NCBI RefSeq assembly: GCF_019303475.1
Contig: NZ_JABLSI010000040.1
Coordinates: forward strand, 1 to 48,019
Direction of reading: 5' to 3'
From: Streptomyces sp. JJ38
Lineage (GTDB): Bacteria > Actinomycetota > Actinomycetes > Streptomycetales > Streptomycetaceae
DNA length: 48,019 nucleotides
Position numbers and translations under genes: made by a program. Within the stretch, counting starts at the first letter, position 1, and each line of letters starts with the position of its first letter. Below, piece after piece: positions 1-7,560 of the stretch. The notes beneath the pieces were generated by a model. That model saw only the letters and a list, made by a program, of their open reading frames with translations, was not told the DNA's origin and did no database searches.

Positions 1-2
1 GC

Positions 3-1265
3 GCCCTGCTCGACCGGGTGACGCGGCTGCACGGCCGCGCCCTGCGGGCCTGGGACCGGCCGCTCACCGCCTACTACCTGATTCTGGGCGGCAGCCTCCT
101 GATCACCTCGCTGGGCCTGGTCATGGTCTTCTCCTCCTCGCAGATCCAGGCCCTGCGCTACGACCTGCCCGCCACCTACTACTTCAAGAAGCAGCTCGTC
201 GCCGCCGTCCTGGGCACGGCCGCCCTGCTCATCGGCTCCCGGCTGCCCGTCAAGCTGCTGCGTGCGCTGGCGTACCCCGTTCTCGTGATCACCGTCCTCC
301 TGCTCGTCCTCGTCCAGGTGCCGGGCGTCGGCGTGGAGGTCAACGGCAGCACCAACTGGCTCAGCGTCGGCGGACCGTTCATGCTCCAGCCCAGCGAGTT
401 CGCCAAGCTCGCCCTCGTGCTGTGGGGGGCCGACCTGCTGGCCCGCAAGGGGGAGCGCGAGCTGCTCACGCAGTGGAAGCACCTGCTGGTCCCGCTGCTG
501 CCCGGAGCCCTGCTGATCTGCGCACTCGTCATGCTCGGCCGGGACATGGGCACCGTGATGATCATCATGGCGATCCTCTTCGGCCTGCTCTGGCTCGTCG
601 GCGCCCCCGTGCGCATGTTCGGCTCCGCGCTCGTGTGCGCGGCCGGGGCCACCGTCGTCCTCATCGCCGTCGCGCCCCACCGCATGGACCGGCTCGCCTG
701 CCTCGGCGCCTCCGACCCGGGGCCCGACGACCGCTGCTGGCAGGCCCTGCACGGCATCTACGCCCTCGCCTCCGGCGGCTGGTTCGGTTCCGGCCTCGGG
801 GCGAGTGTGGAGAAATGGGGTGAACTGCCAGAGCCCCACACGGACTTCATCTTCGCCATCACCGGTGAGGAACTGGGCCTGGCGGGGACGCTGTCCGTCC
901 TCATGCTCTACGCGGCTCTAGGCTATGCGGGTATCCGCGTGGCCGGACGCACGGAGGAGCCCTTCGTGAGATACGCCGCGGGGGGTGTGACCATCTGGAT
1001 CCTCAGCCAGGTGGCCATCAACGTCGGTGCCGTACTCGGGCTGCTGCCCATCGCCGGCGTCCCCCTGCCGCTGTTCTCCTACGGAGGCTCCGCGCTGCTT
1101 CCGACAATGTGTGCCGTCGGGTTGCTGATCGCGTTCGCCCGCAGCGACCCCGCGGCACGCGCGGCGCTGGCCATGCGGCAGCCTGGTGTGCCAAGGACGC
1201 CGGCTGGCGCGAGATGGAAGACGATGCGACGACCCATCAGGAAACGGTCGTCCGGAGAGCGGTGA
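3..1265 (+). CDS. ftsW: Cell division protein FtsW (SEDS peptidoglycan glycosyltransferase), 5' end outside window
   Basis: FtsW polymerises lipid II into septal glycan at the cytoplasmic membrane, together with a cognate class B penicillin-binding protein. The protein is strongly hydrophobic with about ten membrane segments. It shows SEDS hallmarks: a QPSEFAKLALVLW loop, the LPEPHTDFIFAITGEELG segment and the C-terminal VPLPLFSYGGSAL motif. A basic cytoplasmic tail (RRPIRKRSSGER) ends it. The frame is open to the window edge, and the first GTG (base 18) lies only a few residues before the first membrane-proximal segment (AWDRPLTAYYLI). Streptomyces FtsW normally carries a longer cytoplasmic N-terminus, so the true start is probably upstream of the window. 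The stop lies six bases before murG, consistent with cotranscription. Family assignment is secure; only the start is unknown. Confidence 0.95.
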   Translation, partial: ALLDRVTRLHGRALRAWDRPLTAYYLILGGSLLITSLGLVMVFSSSQIQALRYDLPATYYFKKQLVAAVLGTAALLIGSRLPVKLLRALAYPVLVITVLLLVLVQVPGVGVEVNGSTNWLSVGGPFMLQPSEFAKLALVLWGADLLARKGERELLTQWKHLLVPLLPGALLICALVMLGRDMGTVMIIMAILFGLLWLVGAPVRMFGSALVCAAGATVVLIAVAPHRMDRLACLGASDPGPDDRCWQALHGIYALASGGWFGSGLGASVEKWGELPEPHTDFIFAITGEELGLAGTLSVLMLYAALGYAGIRVAGRTEEPFVRYAAGGVTIWILSQVAINVGAVLGLLPIAGVPLPLFSYGGSALLPTMCAVGLLIAFARSDPAARAALAMRQPGVPRTPAGARWKTMRRPIRKRSSGER

Positions 1266-1271
1266 ATTTCG

Positions 1272-2366
1272 GTGCATGTCGTACTCGCCGGTGGGGGGAC
1301 CGCCGGCCACATCGAGCCCGCGCTCGCCCTCGCGGACGCCCTGCGCAGGCAGGACCCGACCGTGGGGATCACGGCCCTGGGCACGGAACGCGGGCTGGAG
1401 ACCCGGCTCGTCCCCGAACGCGGCTACGAGCTGGCCCTCATCCCGGCCGTCCCGCTGCCCCGCAAACCGACCGCGGAGCTGATCACGGTCCCCGGGCGGC
1501 TGCGCGGCACCATCAAGGCGGCCGAGCAGGTGCTGGAGCGCACCAAGGCCGACTGCGTCGTCGGCTTCGGCGGCTACGTCGCCCTCCCCGGCTACCTGGC
1601 CGCCAAGCGGCTCGGGGTGCCCATCGTCGTCCACGAGGCCAACGCCCGTCCCGGCCTGGCCAACAAGATCGGCTCCCGCTACACGCGGCACGTCGCCGTC
1701 TCCACGCCCGACAGCAAGCTGCGGCACGCCCGCTACGTCGGCATCCCGCTGCGCCGCTCCATCGCCACGCTCGACCGGCAGGCGATGCGCGCCGAGGCGC
1801 GGGCCACGTTCGGGCTCGACGCCAACCTGCCCACGCTGCTCGTCACGGGCGGCTCGCAGGGGGCCCGGCGGCTGAACGAGGTCGTCCAGGCCATCGCGCC
1901 GACGCTCCAGCGCTCCGGCATCCAGATCCTGCACGCGGTCGGGCCGAAGAACGAACTGCCGCAACCGGACAACATGCCCGGAATGCCGCCCTATGTACCG
2001 GTACCGTATCTGGACCGGATGGACCTCGCGTACGCCGCGGCGGACATGATGCTCTGCCGCGCGGGCGCGATGACCGTCGCGGAGCTGTCCGCCGTCGGGC
2101 TGCCCGCCGCCTACGTCCCCCTGCCGATCGGCAACGGTGAACAGCGGCTGAACGCCCAGCCGGTGGTGAAGGCGGGCGGCGGACTCCTCGTCGACGACGC
2201 CGAGCTGAGCGCCGAGTGGATCCAGGACAACGTGCTCCCCGTCCTCACCGATCCGCACCGGCTGTACGACATGGCGCGCTGCGCGGCGGAGTTCGGCCGC
2301 CGGGACGCCGACGAGCTGCTGGTCGGCATGGTGCACGAAGCGATCGCGGCCCGACCGGCGGCCTAG
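1272..2366 (+). CDS. murG: MurG, UDP-GlcNAc:lipid I N-acetylglucosaminyltransferase
   Basis: MurG adds GlcNAc to lipid I at the inner face of the membrane to make lipid II, the substrate of FtsW. At 364 residues it has the usual length. The N-terminal glycine-rich loop GGGTAGHIEPALALAD and the second loop VTGGSQGARRLNEVV mark the two Rossmann halves of this GT-B enzyme. CRAGAMTVAELSAVGLP is the conserved donor-binding segment. The GTG start at 1272 is preceded by GGAGAG about 12 bases upstream, inside the end of ftsW. The next gene, ftsQ, follows after 33 bases, so ftsW-murG-ftsQ read as one unit. Confidence 0.97.
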   Translation: MHVVLAGGGTAGHIEPALALADALRRQDPTVGITALGTERGLETRLVPERGYELALIPAVPLPRKPTAELITVPGRLRGTIKAAEQVLERTKADCVVGFGGYVALPGYLAAKRLGVPIVVHEANARPGLANKIGSRYTRHVAVSTPDSKLRHARYVGIPLRRSIATLDRQAMRAEARATFGLDANLPTLLVTGGSQGARRLNEVVQAIAPTLQRSGIQILHAVGPKNELPQPDNMPGMPPYVPVPYLDRMDLAYAAADMMLCRAGAMTVAELSAVGLPAAYVPLPIGNGEQRLNAQPVVKAGGGLLVDDAELSAEWIQDNVLPVLTDPHRLYDMARCAAEFGRRDADELLVGMVHEAIAARPAA

Positions 2367-2399
2367 CCGCAGGAGACGGGGCGCAGAAGGCAGGGAGCA

Positions 2400-3263
2400 G
2401 TGGGCGGCGCAGCCGGACCGGTCACCGCCGAGGACACCCGAGGCGAGGGCGGCGAGCAGGCCGGGTCCGGTGAGGAACCGGGGCAGCCGCGCCGCCCGCG
2501 GCTGCCCCGCTGGCCGCGCCGGCTGCGCCCGCCCCGGCTGCCCTGGGGGCTCTCGCGCAGGACCGCTCTCCTCCTCGCCGTCGTCGCGACCGCGGCCGTG
2601 GCGGGCTTCGGTGTCTGGCTGCTGTACGGCTCGAGCTGGCTGCGGGTGGAGCACGTCCGCGTCGAGGGCACCCGCGAACTGACGCCGGACCAGGTGCGCG
2701 CCGCGGCCGACGTTCCGCTTGGTGAGCCACTGGCCGGGGTGGACACCGGTGCCATCGAGCGCCGGATCGAGGAGGCGCTCGGGCGGGTCGCCGAGGCGGA
2801 GGCCGTTCGCGACTGGCCGGACGGGATCACCCTCGAACTGACCGAGCGCACCCCCCGGCTCGTCGTCGCCAAGCCGGGTGAGGAGGGCACCTACGTCGAG
2901 GTCGACGCCGAGGGCGTGCGGTACGCGGAGGTCCGCGAGCGTCCCGCCGGGGTGCCGCTGCTGGTGCTCGACCTCGACGACGCCCGCAGCGACGCGTTCT
3001 TCGGCACCGGACGGCTGCGCGCCGAGGCGGTGCGCGTGGCCGTCGCCCTGCCGAAGGCCGTCCGCAGGGACACCCGGACCGTGCGCGTGCGGTCGTTCGA
3101 CTCCATCACCCTGGAGTTGACGGGGGACCGGACGGTGCTGTGGGGCAGCAGCGAGGACGGCGCGGCCAAGGCGAAGGTGCTCACCGCGCTGATGAAGGTG
3201 GAGAAGGACGCCGAGCACTACAACGTCAGCGTCCCCAGCGCCCCGGCCGCGTCCGGCGGCTGA
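2400..3263 (+). CDS. ftsQ: Cell division protein FtsQ (DivIB), POTRA domain
   Basis: FtsQ is the bitopic scaffold that links early and late divisome proteins. The 287-residue protein has an acidic then Pro/Arg-rich cytoplasmic N-terminus (about residues 1-55), one membrane helix (about 57-77, ALLLAVVATAAVAGFGVWLL) and an extracytoplasmic POTRA domain beginning at VEHVRVEGTRELTPDQV. An FtsQ-type beta domain follows. The GTG start is preceded by GGGAG. Position between murG and ftsZ is the standard actinobacterial order. Sequence similarity in this family is low, so the call rests on architecture plus location, which together are convincing. Confidence 0.93.
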   Translation: MGGAAGPVTAEDTRGEGGEQAGSGEEPGQPRRPRLPRWPRRLRPPRLPWGLSRRTALLLAVVATAAVAGFGVWLLYGSSWLRVEHVRVEGTRELTPDQVRAAADVPLGEPLAGVDTGAIERRIEEALGRVAEAEAVRDWPDGITLELTERTPRLVVAKPGEEGTYVEVDAEGVRYAEVRERPAGVPLLVLDLDDARSDAFFGTGRLRAEAVRVAVALPKAVRRDTRTVRVRSFDSITLELTGDRTVLWGSSEDGAAKAKVLTALMKVEKDAEHYNVSVPSAPAASGG

Positions 3264-3293
3264 CGCCGCGCCATCCCGTCGCCTCTGCCCGCC

Positions 3294-3350
3294 GTCGCAG
3301 GCCGCGGGCCCGCTGTGGTGCTTCGCGCGTTCCCCGCGCCTCTGGCGGGG
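3294..3350. repeat. Diverged partial copy of a dispersed intergenic repeat (copy B)
   Basis: These 57 bases, just after the ftsQ stop, align with bases 8853-8910 downstream of divIVA at roughly 83 percent identity by eye with one gap. Shared blocks include GGCCGCGG, CCGCTGTGG, TCGCGC and GTTCCCCGCGCC followed by GCGGGG. A third diverged relative lies near 25658-25715. The 3' part (CCCCGCGCC/GGCGGGG) can fold into a small hairpin. The sequence is non-coding and no mobile-element gene is nearby. Confidence 0.55.
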
Positions 3351-3426
3351 CACTCCTCCCGGTGACCGCCGGGAAGTGGGTTGACGGGTATTCGCCCTGA
3401 CCAGGACCCGGGAGCGTTGCACCGAG

Positions 3427-3436
3427 AGTGATCACA
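3427..3436. promoter_or_regulatory. BldD-like operator upstream of ftsZ
   Basis: The sequence AGTGATCACA joins the two half-sites of the published BldD consensus (AGTGA-n-TCACC) with no spacer and one mismatch. BldD with cyclic di-GMP represses development genes in Streptomyces, and ftsZ is a known target from genome-wide studies. The site lies about 230 bases before the ftsZ start and about 40 bases upstream of a candidate promoter. The match is seen in the sequence; binding is inferred. Confidence 0.5.
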
Positions 3437-3473
3437 TAGGGTGAAAAGAAAAACGGGAGGTTCGGCGTGTTCG

Positions 3474-3503
3474 TTGAACGCGCAGTACGAGTCGACTTAG
3501 TGT
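3474..3503 (+). promoter_or_regulatory. Candidate ftsZ promoter
   Basis: TTGAAC at 3474-3479 is followed after 18 bases by TAGTGT at 3498-3503, which resembles a -35/-10 pair for the main vegetative or a related sigma factor. It lies in the long ftsQ-ftsZ intergenic region, where Streptomyces are known to carry several ftsZ promoters, including one induced at sporulation. Which of those this corresponds to cannot be told from sequence alone. The predicted leader is about 150 bases. Confidence 0.4.
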
Positions 3504-3539
3504 CCGTTCCGGAGACTCCAAGGAATGACTGGCACTGTT

Positions 3540-3564
3540 AACCCTAAACTTCAGCGTTAGGGTT
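3540..3564. promoter_or_regulatory. Perfect inverted repeat in the ftsZ leader
   Basis: AACCCTAA (3540-3547) and TTAGGGTT (3557-3564) are perfect 8-base inverted arms around a 9-base loop. They are AT-richer than the surroundings. The element lies about 40 bases downstream of the candidate promoter and about 100 bases before the ftsZ start, so it would be transcribed. It could be an operator or a 5'-UTR hairpin. It has no T-run and is unlikely to be a terminator. Confidence 0.5.
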
Positions 3565-3660
3565 GGGGGTCGGCGTTCGAACCGTCCCCAATCGGCATAG
3601 GTCGGCGGCCACACCCACTGTGGCGCGGCGACAGGTAACTCGAGGCGAGAGGCCTTCGAC

Positions 3661-4887
3661 GTGGCAGCACCGCAGAACTACCTCGCAGTCATCAAGGTCG
3701 TCGGCATCGGCGGCGGTGGCGTCAACGCCATCAACCGGATGATCGAGGTCGGTCTCAAGGGCGTCGAGTTCATCGCGATCAACACCGACGCGCAGGCGCT
3801 GTTGATGAGCGATGCCGACGTCAAGCTCGACGTCGGCCGCGAGCTCACCCGCGGCCTCGGCGCAGGGGCCAACCCCGACGTCGGCCGGAAGGCCGCCGAG
3901 GACCACCGCGAGGAGATCGAGGAGGTCCTCAAGGGGGCCGACATGGTCTTCGTGACCGCGGGCGAGGGCGGCGGCACCGGTACCGGCGGCGCCCCGGTGG
4001 TCGCGAACATCGCGCGCTCGCTCGGTGCGCTGACCATCGGCGTCGTCACGCGGCCGTTCACCTTCGAGGGCCGCCGCCGGGCGAACCAGGCGGAGGACGG
4101 CATCGCCGCCCTGCGGGACGAGGTCGACACCCTCATCGTCATCCCGAACGACCGGCTGCTGTCCATCTCGGACCGGCAGGTCAGCGTGCTGGACGCCTTC
4201 AAGTCGGCCGACCAGGTGCTGCTGTCCGGTGTGCAGGGCATCACCGACCTCATCACGACGCCGGGCCTCATCAACCTGGACTTCGCGGACGTCAAGTCCG
4301 TCATGTCCGAGGCGGGTTCGGCCCTCATGGGCATCGGCTCGGCCCGCGGTGACGACCGTGCGGTCGCCGCCGCCGAGATGGCCATCTCCTCGCCTCTGCT
4401 GGAGGCGTCCATCGACGGCGCCCGCGGCGTCCTGCTCTCCATCTCCGGTGGCTCGGATCTCGGTCTCTTCGAGATCAACGAGGCAGCGCAGCTCGTCAGC
4501 GAGGCGGCGCACCCGGAGGCCAACATCATTTTCGGTGCCGTCATCGACGACGCCCTGGGCGACGAGGTCCGCGTGACGGTCATCGCGGCCGGGTTCGACG
4601 GGGGCCAGCCGCCGGCCAAGAACCGGGAGAAGGCGCTCGGGTCCTACGGCAGGGAGGACGGGCAGAGCAGCGCGCCGCGGTCCGCCCCGCCGGTGCCGGA
4701 CGAGCGGCCCTCCTTCGGCGGCCTGGGCAGTGTCCCCGCCCGCGAGGAGGAGCCCGAGCCCGCCGCACCGGTGGACCCGGCCCCGGCGGCCGAGGCCGCG
4801 CCGGTCACGCCGCCGCACGTCCCCCCGGCCCGGGACTACCAGGACAGCCAGGCCGAGGAACTGGACGTCCCGGACTTCCTCAAGTAG
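3661..4887 (+). CDS. ftsZ: Cell division GTPase FtsZ
   Basis: FtsZ is the tubulin-like GTPase that forms the cytokinetic ring, or the sporulation ladder of rings in Streptomyces. The 408-residue protein carries the tubulin signature GGGTGTGG at about residues 103-110, an N-terminal glycine loop (VGIGGGGVNAINRM) and the T7 loop NLDFADVKSVMSEAGSALMG. A Pro/Ala/Glu-rich linker (about 318-398) leads to the conserved C-terminal peptide ending ELDVPDFLK, which binds SepF and other partners. The GTG start (Val-Ala-Ala-Pro-Gln) matches the usual Streptomyces start and follows a GAGAGG element. The roughly 400-base upstream region is long for this cluster and carries candidate regulatory sites. Confidence 0.98.
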   Translation: MAAPQNYLAVIKVVGIGGGGVNAINRMIEVGLKGVEFIAINTDAQALLMSDADVKLDVGRELTRGLGAGANPDVGRKAAEDHREEIEEVLKGADMVFVTAGEGGGTGTGGAPVVANIARSLGALTIGVVTRPFTFEGRRRANQAEDGIAALRDEVDTLIVIPNDRLLSISDRQVSVLDAFKSADQVLLSGVQGITDLITTPGLINLDFADVKSVMSEAGSALMGIGSARGDDRAVAAAEMAISSPLLEASIDGARGVLLSISGGSDLGLFEINEAAQLVSEAAHPEANIIFGAVIDDALGDEVRVTVIAAGFDGGQPPAKNREKALGSYGREDGQSSAPRSAPPVPDERPSFGGLGSVPAREEEPEPAAPVDPAPAAEAAPVTPPHVPPARDYQDSQAEELDVPDFLK

Positions 4888-4922
4888 CCGACGACCTTCT
4901 GACGAACCGGGCACAGCACGAC

Positions 4923-5654
4923 GTGATACGCCAGCACGACTCCGTCAGCGGCGCCCACTTCGCCTTCACCGACCGGTGGGGCGGGGTGAGCGCCGCTCCT
5001 TATGGCACCCTCAACCTGGGCGGTGCGGTGGGCGACGAGGCCTTGTCGGTGCGGGCCAACCGCGCACTGGCCGCGGAAGGCCTCGGGCTGGACCCGGCGG
5101 CGGTCGTCTGGATGAACCAGGTCCACGGCGCCGAGGTGGTCGAGGTGGACGGGCCCTGGGGCGCGGAGGCCGCCCCCGCCGTCGACGGGGTGGTGACCGC
5201 CTGCCGCGGGCTGGCCCTGGCCGTCCTCACCGCGGACTGCACACCCGTTCTGCTGGCGGACCCCGTGGCCGGGGTCGCGGGCGCGGCGCACGCCGGACGC
5301 CCGGGGCTGGTGGCCGGGGTGGTGCCCGCCACCGTGCGGGCCATGCTCGCGCTCGGCGCCGACCCGTCCCGCATCACCGCCCGTACCGGGCCCGCGGTGT
5401 GCGGAGGGTGCTACGAGGTACCCGAGGCGATGCGGGCGGAGGTGGCGGCCGTCGTTCCCGCCGCGCACGCCACCACCCGGTGGGGGACGCCGTCCGTGGA
5501 CGTGGCCGCGGGGGTGCGGGCCCAGCTCGCCGAGCTGGGGGTCGGCGACGTCCTCGGCAGCGAGGTGTGCACCCTGGAGTCGGACGACCATTTCTCGTAC
5601 CGCCGTGAACGGACGACCGGGCGGTTGGCGAGCTACGTCTGGCTGGAGGACTGA
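4923..5654 (+). CDS. pgeF: PgeF/YlmD-family protein (peptidoglycan editing factor, multicopper-oxidase-like fold)
   Basis: This is a 243-residue member of the YfiH/YlmD (DUF152) family. Members have been reported as purine nucleoside phosphorylase/laccase-like enzymes, and the E. coli protein is a peptidoglycan editing factor. The family metal-binding residues are visible as His in NQVHGAEV, Cys in TADCTPVLLADP and His in GAAHAGRPGL. In most bacteria the last motif reads AGWRG, so GRPG is a lineage variant. CGGCYEVPEAM is also conserved. GTG at 4923 lies 35 bases after ftsZ, and ylmE begins three bases after its stop. The position fits the conserved ftsZ-ylmD-ylmE-sepF order. The physiological role in Streptomyces is not clear from sequence. 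Confidence 0.9.
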   Translation: MIRQHDSVSGAHFAFTDRWGGVSAAPYGTLNLGGAVGDEALSVRANRALAAEGLGLDPAAVVWMNQVHGAEVVEVDGPWGAEAAPAVDGVVTACRGLALAVLTADCTPVLLADPVAGVAGAAHAGRPGLVAGVVPATVRAMLALGADPSRITARTGPAVCGGCYEVPEAMRAEVAAVVPAAHATTRWGTPSVDVAAGVRAQLAELGVGDVLGSEVCTLESDDHFSYRRERTTGRLASYVWLED

Positions 5655-5657
5655 ACG

Positions 5658-6416
5658 ATGGCGCAGGAAGCGCGGACACCGGGTGATCAGGGCGAGCGGG
5701 CGGCGGAGCTGGCGGCGAACCTCGCCCGGGTCGAGGAGCGGCTGACCCGTGCGTGCGCCGCGGCCGGACGCTCCCGCGACGAGGTGACGCTGATCGTCGT
5801 CACCAAGACGTACCCGGCGAGCGACGTGCGGCTCCTGGCCGAACTCGGGGTGCGGCACGTCGCGGAGAACCGTCACCAGGAGGCGGCGCCGAAGGCGGCC
5901 GCGTGTGCGGACCTACCGCTCGTGTGGCACTTCGTGGGGCAGCTGCAGACCAACAAGGCACGTTCTGTTGCCGAGTTCTGTGATTATGTGCACTCCGTGG
6001 ACCGTATCCGGCTCGTGAACGCGCTGTCCGCCGCGGCCGAGCGGCAGGATCGCGAGCTGCGCTGCCTCCTCCAGGTGGCCCTGGACAAGGAGGAGTCCGC
6101 GGGGACGGGCACGGGGGGCCGCGGCGGTGTCGCGCCGGCCGACGTGCCGGAACTCGCCGAGGCGGTCCGCGCCGCTCCCGCCCTCTCGCTGGCCGGGGTG
6201 ATGACCGTGGCTCCGCTGGCGGGACGCTACGCGGGTCGCCCCGCCGAGGCGTTCCAGCGGTTGGGGGAAATCTCAAGCGGGCTGCGACGGAACGATCCTG
6301 CTGCAAACATGGTGTCGGCAGGGATGAGTTCGGACCTCGAGGAAGCGGTGGCGGCGGGAGCGACACATGTACGCGTCGGCACCGCGGTACTCGGAGTCCG
6401 TCCCCGGCTCGGGTAA
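5658..6416 (+). CDS. ylmE: YlmE/YggS-family pyridoxal-phosphate homeostasis protein
   Basis: This 252-residue protein belongs to the YggS/PROSC family of single-domain PLP-binding TIM-barrel proteins, which buffer PLP and affect amino and keto acid pools. The PLP lysine lies in LIVVTKTYPASDV. The conserved HFVGQLQTNKAR and SAGMSSDLEEAV motifs, and the phosphate-binding RVGTAVLG, are all present. The ATG start follows a strong SD (GGAGG) inside the end of pgeF. In B. subtilis and Streptomyces ylmE sits in the ylm-sepF division cluster, but its direct role in division is uncertain. Confidence 0.93.
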   Translation: MAQEARTPGDQGERAAELAANLARVEERLTRACAAAGRSRDEVTLIVVTKTYPASDVRLLAELGVRHVAENRHQEAAPKAAACADLPLVWHFVGQLQTNKARSVAEFCDYVHSVDRIRLVNALSAAAERQDRELRCLLQVALDKEESAGTGTGGRGGVAPADVPELAEAVRAAPALSLAGVMTVAPLAGRYAGRPAEAFQRLGEISSGLRRNDPAANMVSAGMSSDLEEAVAAGATHVRVGTAVLGVRPRLG

Positions 6417-6536
6417 CGTCGCCAAGAAAGTCGGACTACAGACGAAAATATGGTCATTTCCGGCTAAACGGGCAGACTACGTGGATTCGGGGCCATCGGA
6501 CGGAGCCGATCCACCACAGAGCGGAGGATGCGGAGC

Positions 6537-7157
6537 ATGGCCGGCGCGATGCGCAAGATGGCGGTCTACCTCGGCCTCGTGGAGGACGATGGTTATGACG
6601 GCCGGGGGTACGACCCCGACGACGAGTTCGAGCCCGAACCGGAACCCGAGCGGGAGCGCAGGCGCCAGTCGGCGCACGCGCCCCACGACACGCCGCCGGA
6701 GGATCCGGTCCGCGTCGTCCAGCCGCCCGCCCAGCGGGAGCGGGAGCAGTCGCCGGCGCTGGTGGGCGACGGCGGGCGGGTGAGCAGAATCGCCCCCGTG
6801 TCCTCCATCACATCCGAACGTCCGAACCTGGAGAAGAGCGCACCGGTGATCATGCCCAAGGTCGTGTCAGAGCGGGAGCCCTATCGGATCACCACGCTGC
6901 ACCCGCGGACGTACAACGAAGCCCGTACCATCGGGGAACACTTCCGTGAGGGCACTCCGGTGATCATGAACCTCACCGAGATGGACGACACGGACGCGAA
7001 GCGACTTGTCGACTTCGCTGCCGGCCTCGTCTTCGGCCTGCACGGGAGCATTGAACGGGTGACGCAGAAGGTCTTCCTGCTGTCTCCTGCTAACGTCGAT
7101 GTAACGGCGGAGGACAAGGCCCGCATCGCAGAGGGCGGGTTCTTCAACCAGAGCTGA
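6537..7157 (+). CDS. sepF: Cell division protein SepF
   Basis: SepF tethers FtsZ to the membrane and is essential or important for septation in actinobacteria. The protein is 206 residues from this start. It begins with the amphipathic membrane-targeting segment (MRKMAVYLGLVEDD). A charged, disordered linker (about residues 20-95) follows, then the SepF core from YRITTLHPRTYNEARTIG to GLHGSIERVTQKVFLLS, ending NQS. An ATG at 6528 is in frame, but GGAGGA at 6523-6528 overlaps it and is ideally spaced for the ATG at 6537, which gives the usual Streptomyces start MAGAMRKMAV. The 120-base gap upstream may hold a separate promoter, though I could not pick a clear one. Confidence 0.95.
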   Translation: MAGAMRKMAVYLGLVEDDGYDGRGYDPDDEFEPEPEPERERRRQSAHAPHDTPPEDPVRVVQPPAQREREQSPALVGDGGRVSRIAPVSSITSERPNLEKSAPVIMPKVVSEREPYRITTLHPRTYNEARTIGEHFREGTPVIMNLTEMDDTDAKRLVDFAAGLVFGLHGSIERVTQKVFLLSPANVDVTAEDKARIAEGGFFNQS

Positions 7158-7226
7158 GACGCAACACCGGAAACAGCCCCGGCCGATCGGCGGCCGGGCA
7201 TGTCCCAGGGGAGAGGGAAGCACACG

Positions 7227-7511
7227 ATGGGCATCGCACAACAAGTGGTCCTCGTGGCGCTGAACGTTTTCCTGTACGTGCTGATCTTCCGGCTGATCAT
7301 GGACTACGTCTTCATGTTCGCCCGCTCATGGCAACCCGGCAAGGCGATGGTGGTCGTTCTGGAGGGGACCTACACTGTCACCGATCCGCCGCTGAGGCTT
7401 CTGCGGCGGTTCATTCCGCCGCTGCGCTTCGGGGGCGTGGCGCTAGACCTGTCCTTCTTCGTATTGATGATCATCGTTTTCATCCTGATCCGGATCGTGG
7501 GCGGGCTGTGA
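7227..7511 (+). CDS. ylmG: YlmG/YggT-family membrane protein
   Basis: This 94-residue integral membrane protein of the YggT family has two hydrophobic segments (about residues 5-28 and 70-92) flanking a loop with TDPPLRLLRRFIPPLRFGGVALD, shown here in two parts: TDPPLRLLRRFIPP and LRFGGVALDLS. It sits between sepF and divIVA as in Gram-positive ylm clusters, and relatives influence cell shape and nucleoid or plastid division. An upstream in-frame ATG at 7200 exists, but the purine-rich SD GGGGAGAGGGAAG (7208-7220) supports the start at 7227. Confidence 0.92.
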   Translation: MGIAQQVVLVALNVFLYVLIFRLIMDYVFMFARSWQPGKAMVVVLEGTYTVTDPPLRLLRRFIPPLRFGGVALDLSFFVLMIIVFILIRIVGGL

Positions 7512-7560
7512 ACGAGTACGGTCTTGCCGATATGCCGATGACCTACGTTGAGGTGAAGAG

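Noticed and set aside
3381..3409. TTGACG (3381-3386) as an additional ftsZ promoter
   Set aside because: No acceptable -10 lies 16-19 bases downstream, so it was not annotated as a promoter.
918..3422. Long minus-strand open frame opposite ftsW-murG-ftsQ
   Set aside because: It is low-complexity Arg/Gly/Ala/His-rich and opposite three recognisable genes. Such shadow frames are expected at high GC.
3571..3590. GGCGTTCGAACCG as a tRNA T-arm
   Set aside because: No acceptor or anticodon arms can be built around it; it is part of the ftsZ leader.
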